From a bacterium (GTDB lineage Bacteria; Myxococcota_A; Polyangia; Nannocystales; Nannocystaceae), in assembly GCA_024742475.1 (NCBI GenBank), contig JANSYI010000034.1, positions 38,179-102,178 of the forward strand: DNA of 64,000 bases, given 5' to 3'. Shown piece by piece: positions 20,726 to 28,544 of this stretch. The notes under the pieces were generated by a model, which worked only from the letters and a program-made list of their open reading frames with translations, was not told where the DNA came from and did not search any database. Within the stretch, counting starts at the first letter, position 1. Each line of letters begins with the position of its first letter. The position numbers and the translations under genes are program-made.

Positions 20726-21376
20726 CTACTCGACCTCTTGGTCGATGTACAGACCCGCGGCAGCGTTGACGCCGTTCTGGTCACCTGCGCCCGAGCGCTC
20801 GTAGGTGGAGAACGTGGTGTCGTTGTCGAGGTCACCGAAGGCCTGCGCGGTGAACTGGCATTCGCCGTAGCCGCTGTCTGCGTTCGATGCGACGTAGTTG
20901 TAGTGGAAGTAGTGGCCCTGCTCCTGCTGGAAGTTCAGGCCGTTCCACACGTTGTTGTCGCCCCAAAGGTCGATCTCGTAGTCGGCGGGGCCACCACCGC
21001 CCTGGGTCGGCACGCAGCGACCGCCGGGGCCGTCGTTGCAGTTGAGCGCGAGGTTCGGGGTGATGCCCGCTTCGCCGCCCGTCGGGGACGCGGAGGGGTG
21101 GGGGCAGCGGTGCGGCGCGAGGTCGGTGATCGCACCACCGTCGCCGATGAGCTGGGTCGCGCCACGCTCGACGTGCTCTTCGTTGAAGAACGAGGACGAC
21201 GCGTCGAACATCTTGGCCAGCTGAACGCGGGCCTCGGACGTCTTGGAGCGGCGCATGTACTTGGTGAGCGCCGGGATGGCGATGGCGGCCAGAATGCCGA
21301 GAATCGCGACGACGATCATCAGCTCGATGAGGGTGAAGCCGCGCGCTTTCTTGAGTCGTTGAATGTCGATGTGCAT
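20726..21376 (-). CDS. pilA: type IV pilin, PilA-like
   Basis: A 216-aa prepilin. The start at 21376 has AGGGGAC upstream. A short basic leader (MHIDIQRLKKARG) ends at the prepilin peptidase site G-FTLIELMIVVAILGILAAIAIPAL, including the Glu at position +5. The C-terminal region is long for a pilin. It begins with a helix (MRRSKTSEARVQLAKMFDASSSFFNEEHV) and then a Cys-containing globular region (CPHPSASP; CNDGPGGRC; CQFTAQAFGDL) consistent with a disulfide-stabilised pilin head. This is probably the major pilin of a type IV pilus used for twitching (S-type) motility. An intrinsic terminator follows. Confidence 0.9.
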   Translation of the reverse strand: MHIDIQRLKKARGFTLIELMIVVAILGILAAIAIPALTKYMRRSKTSEARVQLAKMFDASSSFFNEEHVERGATQLIGDGGAITDLAPHRCPHPSASPTGGEAGITPNLALNCNDGPGGRCVPTQGGGGPADYEIDLWGDNNVWNGLNFQQEQGHYFHYNYVASNADSGYGECQFTAQAFGDLDNDTTFSTYERSGAGDQNGVNAAAGLYIDQEVE

Positions 21377-21450
21377 CTTTCGTGTCCCCTGTGTCCGTGT
21401 GGTCTGCGGCGTTCGTAGTGCCGCGGTTGGTGGCCGGCAAGCGCGGGCCG

Positions 21451-22137
21451 TTACTCGTTCTCTAGATAGGTCTGGGTGTCGTCGGTGCCGTAGTTGACGT
21501 CCGACGTGTAGTGGGCCGACGTGAAGGCCCAGTAGGTTCCGTCTGAATCGAAGTCGCAAAGCGCGTAGGTGTAGAACCAGTCGCGGGCGAAGAGCGCCTC
21601 GTTGTCGGCCGGAAACACCTGGTTGGAGAGGGTCTCGTCGGGGGGCTCGTCCGCATTCTCGGCGACCATGGCTTCGGTTCCGTGTCCGGAGATCGTGGCG
21701 TAGCCACACAGGCTGCTGCCACCCTCGGGCATGAACCGCAGCGCGTCGAACCCGTGGAGGTTGCCGCCGCCGCGCATGAACTCACCGTCGACGGCGCTGT
21801 CTGAGGTGTATCCGTCGTCGGTGATGTCCCACACCCACTCGGTGCCGCTGGCCGTGGTGATGTCGGTCGCGGTCGGATAGGTGCAGCCGGTGCCCTCGCA
21901 GTTGGTCGAGCTCGCGTAGTGCCCCGCGACCGCCAGGTAGTTCTTCTGGCGGAGCGAGACCTGCGACACGTCCGCGAGCACCTCGCTCTTCTTGGCGTTG
22001 CGGACCTGCCGGGTGAACGCGCCGACCGCGACCGCCGCCAGGACGCCCAGGATGACGACCACCGTCATCACCTCGATCAGCGTGAAGCCGCGAGACGCGG
22101 TGAACGCTGGCTTGGCCGTGACGGGCAGTCGTCGCAT
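21451..22137 (-). CDS. second type IV prepilin-like protein
   Basis: A 228-aa prepilin-like protein, 74 bases upstream of pilA on the same strand. The leader MRRLPVTAKPAFTASRG is followed by FTLIEVMTVVVILGVLAAVAVGAF, with the +5 Glu. The C-terminal part has a helix (RQVRNAKKSEVLADVSQVSLRQKNYLAV) and a Cys-containing domain with an acidic end. It could be a second pilin, a minor pilin or a pilus-tip protein. The ATG at 22137 is used here; an in-frame GTG at 22158 would lie inside the predicted promoter. The near-absence of a leader between promoter and start is discussed in the findings. Confidence 0.85.
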   Translation of the reverse strand: MRRLPVTAKPAFTASRGFTLIEVMTVVVILGVLAAVAVGAFTRQVRNAKKSEVLADVSQVSLRQKNYLAVAGHYASSTNCEGTGCTYPTATDITTASGTEWVWDITDDGYTSDSAVDGEFMRGGGNLHGFDALRFMPEGGSSLCGYATISGHGTEAMVAENADEPPDETLSNQVFPADNEALFARDWFYTYALCDFDSDGTYWAFTSAHYTSDVNYGTDDTQTYLENE

Positions 22138-22152
22138 CGCCCTGTGCTGAGA

Positions 22153-22168
22153 GCACACACCGTGCCAA
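22153..22168 (-). promoter_or_regulatory. sigma-54-type promoter for the pilin genes
   Basis: Read on the reverse strand the bases are TTGGCACG, four bases, then GTGCT. The consensus YTGGCACG-N4-TTGCW is matched at every position except one T in the -12 element. The -24 GG (22166-22165) and -12 GC (22154-22153) have correct spacing. The expected start of transcription is near 22141. A sigma-54 activator gene (pilR-like) lies directly upstream. Confidence 0.65.
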
Positions 22169-22177
22169 GTTTCCGGG

Positions 22178-22193
22178 CCCCCGATATCGGGGG
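22178..22193. promoter_or_regulatory. 16-bp perfect palindrome next to the sigma-54 promoter
   Basis: CCCCCGATATCGGGGG is a perfect palindrome. Its near edge is 10 bp from the -24 end of the predicted sigma-54 promoter, and its centre is about 45 bp upstream of the expected start. It is a candidate site for a regulator or for DNA geometry, with no known binding factor. Confidence 0.5.
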
Positions 22194-22207
22194 GGTTGCG
22201 GGGGCGG

Positions 22208-22222
22208 TGACGCAGAGCGTCA
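22208..22222. promoter_or_regulatory. palindromic site 1, TGACGC-N3-GCGTCA
   Basis: A perfect 6+3+6 inverted repeat, TGACGC AGA GCGTCA. Its centre (22215) is about 74 bp upstream of the expected sigma-54 start site, inside the usual range for enhancer-binding protein sites. Confidence 0.6.
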
Positions 22223-22250
22223 CTTCTCGGCGGTGCCGCGTTTTGTCACC

Positions 22251-22265
22251 TGACGCAGCGCGTCA
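22251..22265. promoter_or_regulatory. palindromic site 2, TGACGC-N3-GCGTCA
   Basis: Same arms as site 1 with spacer AGC. Its centre (22258) is 43 bp, about four helical turns, from site 1 and about 117 bp upstream of the expected start. The overlapping GTCACCTGAC (22245-22254) adds a further small dyad. Two identical, phased sites are what dimeric enhancer-binding proteins such as NtrC/PilR usually use. Confidence 0.6.
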
Positions 22266-22274
22266 TCGCAGGCC

Positions 22275-23690
<1,416 letters not shown>

Positions 23691-23711
23691 GGCCTCGGTG
23701 ATACCACGGGC

Positions 23712-24473
23712 TCACGAGGCGGACGTCGTGCCGACCTTGCGCAGCTCGACCAGCATGTGCGCGCCGAAGGTGCTCAGCAGTCGGCGGTCGCGGGCGAACC
23801 ACTCGAACCGCTCGGCCAGCGAACCGAGCACGGGGATCGCCAGCAGGCTGGGCGCATGCACAGCGATGCGGATGCCGTGCAGGCGCGCCAGGTGGAGCGA
23901 GCGCGGCAGCATCCGCTTGAAGCGGCCCAGGGTGTCGAGCCTGGTGAGGCCCCGGTCGGAGTCGACGACGAGCGGTCCGCCTTCGACGACGGTCGTCGGG
24001 TTGCGCAGCCCCAGGTAGAGCCCCCACACGCTTCGGGGGTTGTCGAACCCGATGAGGGCCGTGCCGTCGTCTCGCAGCACCCGCGCAGTCTCGGCGAGCA
24101 GAGAACGCGCGGCCGAAATCGAGGTCTCGTCGTCCCGCCCGAGGTGGGGAAGCGTGCGCACGCAGTAGATCAGGTCGAACTGTTCGTCCGGCAGGGCCAG
24201 GTGAACGTCCGCGCCGCGCCCGAGGTCGGAGGCGTCGACCACCGACAACGACGCGGCACGCTCCTCCACCCACTCGGCGAGCTGACGAATCCCGCGCCCG
24301 AGGTCGAGCACGCGTTGTCCGGGCACGTGCGAGAGGACGACGTCGGCGGTCATGCGATCGACCAGGTCGGTCAACCGATCACGTCGCGGGGCCGACTGCC
24401 TCGGTCGTGGGTCCGCGGGGACGATCTCGATCGACCGCGGCGGCGCGTTCGTTGACCGCTTCACGCGCGCCAT
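23712..24473 (-). CDS. class I SAM-dependent methyltransferase
   Basis: A 253-aa protein. The start at 24473 gives MARVKRSTNAPP; longer in-frame readings would overlap the divergent response-regulator promoter. The SAM-binding motif is VLDLGRG (motif I), followed by an acidic residue in LSVVDASD, the post I pattern FDLIYCVRTLPHLG and GTALIGFDNPRSVWGLYLGLRN. The substrate is unknown. The long hydrophobic C-terminal region (LHLARLHGIRIAVHAPSLLAIPVLGSLAERFEWF) resembles methyltransferases acting on lipids or polysaccharides. It is 21 bases upstream of pilR on the same strand. Confidence 0.8.
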   Translation of the reverse strand: MARVKRSTNAPPRSIEIVPADPRPRQSAPRRDRLTDLVDRMTADVVLSHVPGQRVLDLGRGIRQLAEWVEERAASLSVVDASDLGRGADVHLALPDEQFDLIYCVRTLPHLGRDDETSISAARSLLAETARVLRDDGTALIGFDNPRSVWGLYLGLRNPTTVVEGGPLVVDSDRGLTRLDTLGRFKRMLPRSLHLARLHGIRIAVHAPSLLAIPVLGSLAERFEWFARDRRLLSTFGAHMLVELRKVGTTSAS

Positions 24474-24502
24474 GGTACGCCTGCAGCTGCACAGGGAGCT
24501 CC

Positions 24503-25390
24503 ATGCCGACAAAGATCCTCGCGATCGACGACAGCAAAACGATGCGACTTGCCGTGAAGATCACGTTCGCGGCCGAAGATGCGGACGTGACCTCGGTGAG
24601 CAAGGGCTCGGACGCGGTCGCCCGCGCCAAACAGCTCTCCCCCGACGTCATCTTGGTCGACGCCTCCCTCGGTGATGGCGAACCGAGCGGCTACGACGTC
24701 TGCCAAGCGCTCAAGTCCGACCCGGGCACGCAGGGCACGCCCGTCCTGCTGATGGTCTCGAACCAGGGCGGGGTCGACCAGGCGAAATTCGACGCGGTCG
24801 GTGCCGACGGCTTCATCAACAAGCCGTTCGACACCCAGGACCTCATCGACAAGGTCGCCGCAGCCGCGGGCGCGCCGGCGAAGGCCGCTCCAGCTGCAGC
24901 GGCCCCGACACCCAAGCCCGCGCCCAAGCCCGCACCGAAGCCGGCGCCCAAAGCCCCGGCCCCGGCCGCGGCCAAGCCCGTCCCTCGACCGGCGCCCAAG
25001 CCCGCCATCCCTACGGCTCCGGCCGCCGCTCGTCCCGCGCCGAAGCCCGCGAGCCCGCCGTCGCGTGCGATCCCCAAGCCCGCTGCGCCCAAACCTGCAG
25101 CAGCTTCGGCAGCAGCTCCGGCAGCCCGCCCCGCTGCGCCCCCGCGCCCCGCGGGCGGATCGCAGGGCGGCTCGATCCCCATCGCCGTGCCGATCCCGTT
25201 CACGCCAGCCGACAGCCCCACCGCGGGGATGCTCGAGCGCCTTTCCAAGGCCGCCGGCGACTCGGGTCTCGATCCCAAGGTGGCCGAAGCCATCGTCGCG
25301 CTCAGCAAAGAGGTGATCGAGTCGGTCGTTTGGGAGGTCGTTCCCGAGCTGGCCGAAGAGATCATCAAGAAGCAAGCCCAGAGCGCCTGA
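24503..25390 (+). CDS. response regulator with Pro/Ala-rich linker and C-terminal helical domain
   Basis: A 295-aa protein with a clear AGGGAG site upstream of the ATG. The receiver domain (1-120) has the acidic pair DD, phosphoacceptor D53 (ILVDASLGDGEPSGYDVC) and the FINKPF lysine. Residues about 130-230 are almost wholly Ala/Pro/Lys (PKPAPKPAPKPAPK-like), a long flexible linker. The last 60 residues form a helical domain (MLERLSKAAGDSGLDPKV; ALSKEVIESVVWEVVPELAEEIIKKQ) typical of response regulators in this group that lack DNA-binding output. It probably acts through protein contacts, perhaps in motility or polarity; that part is inference. Confidence 0.88.
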   Translation: MPTKILAIDDSKTMRLAVKITFAAEDADVTSVSKGSDAVARAKQLSPDVILVDASLGDGEPSGYDVCQALKSDPGTQGTPVLLMVSNQGGVDQAKFDAVGADGFINKPFDTQDLIDKVAAAAGAPAKAAPAAAAPTPKPAPKPAPKPAPKAPAPAAAKPVPRPAPKPAIPTAPAAARPAPKPASPPSRAIPKPAAPKPAAASAAAPAARPAAPPRPAGGSQGGSIPIAVPIPFTPADSPTAGMLERLSKAAGDSGLDPKVAEAIVALSKEVIESVVWEVVPELAEEIIKKQAQSA

Positions 25391-25433
25391 CGCAGAGCGC
25401 CTGAGCCAGAGCTTGGACGGAGCGCCTGACGCG
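25380..25433 (+). repeat. short imperfect tandem repeats overlapping the stop codon
   Basis: Four units of 13-14 bases (AGAGCGCCTGACGC, AGAGCGCCTGAGCC, AGAGCTTGGACGG, AGCGCCTGACGCG) run from the last codons of the response-regulator gene through its stop codon into the intergenic region. They look like recent slippage duplication. Confidence 0.75.
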
Positions 25434-25474
25434 GAGCTTCGCGGTCGCCCATCGCACGCGTATCCTTCGCGGCG

Positions 25475-26356
25475 ATGGGCGAACTCGTCCGCGTCGACCT
25501 CGAACTCCTGCCGACCGAGCCGCGCTACCGACCCATGTCCAAGCGGGCTTGGTACGGGCGGCGGCTGCCGATCGCCCTGGGCATCGGCGCGCTCGCAGGT
25601 GTCGCGAGTGTCGCGATCAACACGTTCGCGATGTGGGCGGCCCTGCTCGGCGTCTTCGGCTACTCGATCGTGCGACGCCGACGGCTCGCCTCGTTGGCCC
25701 GGAAGAACACCGACGCGCTCGCAGTCTTGATGGCAGGCGAGCTCGAGGCGGCCGCCGAGGCATTCGAGGCGCTGTGCGATCAGAGCCGGGGCTCGCCCGC
25801 GCTGCACTCGCTGGCGGTCTGCAATCGCGCGGCGGTCTATCTCGAGGCGGGGGACCCCGAGCGCGCGGCGAGCCTGCTCTCCGCGGTCCTGCACGCCGGG
25901 TGGATCGACGCGCGCGGCGGCCTCGCGTCGTACTACCCCGCGGTGCTCGGTCGACTCGCGATGGCGGAGGCGCTCTGCGATCGGCTCGATCAGGCGCAGG
26001 CTTGGCGCGCCCGGGCACACGCGGCGACCTCGGCGGCCAAGCACGGCATGCACCTGCTGACCGACGTGGTCGTCGAGGCGCGGTTGGGCAACGACGAGGC
26101 GGTCGTCGCTCTCGTCACCGAGGGCTGGCCTCGGGCCGAGAACCTCCACTCCGCGCGCCAGCTGCGGCAGATCCGGCTGCTCGAGGCGTTTGCGCTCGAG
26201 CGGCTGCGCACCGGTGAGTATCGAGGCGTCTCCCGCGAGACCGACGGCGTGCGCGCGATCGAGGCGGCGCGCAGCGCTCGCGGGGGCGAGTTCCGGGTGC
26301 TCACGACCCACTGGGGCGCGCTCGCGCGGTTTGCCGAGCGCCACGGGCTGGGCTGA
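25475..26356 (+). CDS. membrane-anchored TPR-like protein
   Basis: A 293-aa protein. After a basic N-terminus (KRAWYGRRLP) there are two hydrophobic helices (IALGIGALAGVASVAINTF; MWAALLGVFGYSIV), followed by positively charged residues and a soluble helical region with TPR-like repeats (LMAGELEAAAEAFEALCDQSRGSP; ALHSLAVCNRAAVYLEAGDPERAASLLSAVL). The soluble part is probably cytoplasmic. No catalytic motif was seen and no specific function is assigned. Confidence 0.75.
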   Translation: MGELVRVDLELLPTEPRYRPMSKRAWYGRRLPIALGIGALAGVASVAINTFAMWAALLGVFGYSIVRRRRLASLARKNTDALAVLMAGELEAAAEAFEALCDQSRGSPALHSLAVCNRAAVYLEAGDPERAASLLSAVLHAGWIDARGGLASYYPAVLGRLAMAEALCDRLDQAQAWRARAHAATSAAKHGMHLLTDVVVEARLGNDEAVVALVTEGWPRAENLHSARQLRQIRLLEAFALERLRTGEYRGVSRETDGVRAIEAARSARGGEFRVLTTHWGALARFAERHGLG

Positions 26357-26429
26357 GGCTCGTGTTTCACGGGCCCGCGTGGGGACGCTCATCCGCGGTG
26401 GGGGAGGCGCTGTGGCAGTGTCCCAAGCC

Positions 26430-28469
26430 ATGCAACGCACGTCGTCCGCACTCCTCGCCCTGTCGCTGCTCGTGGCGTGCAAGACCCAGACCCAGCCTCC
26501 GGCGGACACGAGCGCGACCGCCAAGCCGGGCCCCGAGGTGGAGCCCGAGGTCGCCTCGCAGGTCCTGTCGATCATGGACGCGGACACCAACCCTTGCGAC
26601 GACTTCTACCGCTACGCCTGTGGTGGTTGGATCGACGCGACCGAGCTTCCCGCCGACCAGCCCCGGTACGGACGATTCCAGTCGCTGGCCGAGGGCAACC
26701 AGGAGGCGCTCCGGGCAATCCTCGAGACCGACGAGGGCAAGCTCGGCACGTTCTACGGCGCGTGCATGGATGCCGAGGCGGTCGAGGCCGCAGGGCTCTC
26801 GGCACTCGAGCCGGTGATGTCGGCCATCGCGGGCCTGAAGAAGCGCTCCTCTCTCCCCGAGGTCGCCGGCATGCTCGCCGCCCACGACGTCTCGACCCTG
26901 TTCGCCTTCCAGATCGGGCCCGACCACAAAGATCCGACGCTGAACATCGCCCACCTCTCGCAGGGGGGCCTCGGCATGCCCGACCGGGAGTACTACCTCG
27001 AGGAGGGCCCGCAAGCCGACGCGCTGCGTGCCGCCTACACGGCCCACGTCGCGCAGATGCTCGACGCCGCGGGGCTCTCGGGCAAGGCGGCGCCCGGCGT
27101 CGTCGCCTTCGAGACCGCGCTGGCTCGCGCGAGCAAGCCTCGCGACCAAATGCGCGACCCGGCCAAGCAATACAACCGCATCTCGCGGGAGGAACTCGCC
27201 GCGCTGACGCCGGGATTCGACTGGGGGAAGTACTTCACCGCCGTGGGGTTGCCCGAGGTCGAGGCGCTCAACGTCTACCCGCCCGAGTTCTTCACGGCCA
27301 TGAGCGAGGCGATGAAGAAGGCCCGCGTCGACACCCTGCGGGCGTATCTCGCCTGGCAGGTCCTGCACGAGAGCGCGAGCCAGCTGCCCGCGGCGTTCGT
27401 CGAGTCCGACTTCGTGTTCTTTCGCAAGACGCTCGCGGGGCAGGCCGAGCCCACGCCCCGGTGGAAGCGCTGCGTTCGGGCGACCGACGCGCTGCTTCGT
27501 GACGAGCTCGGGCAGCTCTATGTCGCCGAGCACTTCTCGAGCGACAACCGCTCCGTGGCGCTCGAAATGATCACCGGCATCGAGGCCGCGTTCGAAGCCG
27601 GCTTGCCGGGCCTGTCGTGGATGGACGACGAGACGCGAGGTCGCGCGGTCGAGAAGATGAAGGCGATCGTCAACAAGATCGGCTACCCGGAGCGCTGGCG
27701 CAGCTACGACGGCGTCGACATCGGCAAGGACCACCTGGCCAACGTCCTCGTCGCGAGCAAACACGACAAGACGCGCCGGCTGTCTCAATACGGCAAGCCG
27801 GTCGACAAGCAGGAGTGGCACATGAGCCCTCCGACGGTGAACGCCTACTACAACCCGCCCTACAACGAGATGGTCTTCCCCGCGGGCATCTTGCAGCCGC
27901 CATTCTTCTCGGCGAGTTATCCCATGGCGATGAACTTTGGCGGCATCGGCATGGTGATGGGGCACGAGCTGACCCACGGGTTCGACGACCAGGGCCGCAA
28001 GTTCGACGGCGCTGGCCAGCTGACCGAGTGGTGGAACGAGACGGCGGTCACCAAGTTCGAAGAGCGGGCGCAGTGCGTCGACGACCTCTACAGCTCCTAC
28101 GAGGTGCAGCCCGGCGTCCGGCTCAACGGCAAGCTGACCCTCGGCGAGAACATCGCCGACCTCGGCGGCATCAAGCAGGCGCACCAGGCCTACCTCGCGT
28201 GGGCGGAGGCCAACGGCGAAGACCCCCGCGCGCAGGCGATCGAAGGGCTCACCGCCGAGCAGCTGATGTTCGTCGCGTTCGGTCAGATCTGGTGCAGCAA
28301 GTCGACGCCCGAGGTCGACAAGATGTACGCGCTGACCGATCCGCACTCGCACCCGCGCTATCGGATCAACGGCCCGCTGTCGAACCTTCCGGGCTTCTGG
28401 GAGGCCTTCTCCTGCGAAGAGGGGACGCCGATGCATCCGCCCGCAGACGCGGTCTGCGAGGTCTGGTGA
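26430..28469 (+). CDS. pepO: M13-family metallopeptidase (PepO/neprilysin-like) lipoprotein
   Basis: A 679-aa lipoprotein with lipobox LLVA-C near residue 17. The N-terminal domain begins with the family signature NPCDDFYRYACGGWI. The catalytic zinc motif is H512-E-L-T-H516 (VMGHELTHGFDD), followed by the third ligand in G572-E573-N-I-A-D-L-G-G. A C-terminal Arg motif (HPRYRINGPLSN) matches the family. M13 enzymes are oligopeptidases with a restricted chamber. Here it would act on short peptides at the periplasmic side of a membrane. A strong hairpin terminator follows. Confidence 0.94.
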   Translation: MQRTSSALLALSLLVACKTQTQPPADTSATAKPGPEVEPEVASQVLSIMDADTNPCDDFYRYACGGWIDATELPADQPRYGRFQSLAEGNQEALRAILETDEGKLGTFYGACMDAEAVEAAGLSALEPVMSAIAGLKKRSSLPEVAGMLAAHDVSTLFAFQIGPDHKDPTLNIAHLSQGGLGMPDREYYLEEGPQADALRAAYTAHVAQMLDAAGLSGKAAPGVVAFETALARASKPRDQMRDPAKQYNRISREELAALTPGFDWGKYFTAVGLPEVEALNVYPPEFFTAMSEAMKKARVDTLRAYLAWQVLHESASQLPAAFVESDFVFFRKTLAGQAEPTPRWKRCVRATDALLRDELGQLYVAEHFSSDNRSVALEMITGIEAAFEAGLPGLSWMDDETRGRAVEKMKAIVNKIGYPERWRSYDGVDIGKDHLANVLVASKHDKTRRLSQYGKPVDKQEWHMSPPTVNAYYNPPYNEMVFPAGILQPPFFSASYPMAMNFGGIGMVMGHELTHGFDDQGRKFDGAGQLTEWWNETAVTKFEERAQCVDDLYSSYEVQPGVRLNGKLTLGENIADLGGIKQAHQAYLAWAEANGEDPRAQAIEGLTAEQLMFVAFGQIWCSKSTPEVDKMYALTDPHSHPRYRINGPLSNLPGFWEAFSCEEGTPMHPPADAVCEVW

Positions 28470-28481
28470 CCCCCGCGGGTT

Positions 28482-28525
28482 GAAACGAAGAAGGCCGCCC
28501 TCGCAAGGGGCGGCCTTCTCGTTTC
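28482..28525. terminator. bidirectional hairpin terminator
   Basis: A long near-perfect stem with one bulged A: GAAACG/AGAAGGCCGCCC (28482-28500) pairs with GGGCGGCCTTCT/CGTTTC (28508-28525) around a 7-base loop. The T-rich side on the forward strand (TTCTCGTTTCC) and the mirrored sequence on the reverse strand suit termination of both the forward M13 gene and the reverse acylase gene. Confidence 0.8.
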
Positions 28526-28544
28526 CGGGTCGTGTGGCTCGCGC

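Noticed and set aside
22137..22158. In-frame GTG at 22158 as start of the second prepilin
   Set aside because: It lies within the predicted sigma-54 promoter, so it could not be transcribed; the ATG at 22137 also gives a more normal prepilin leader. If the promoter is wrong this should be revisited.
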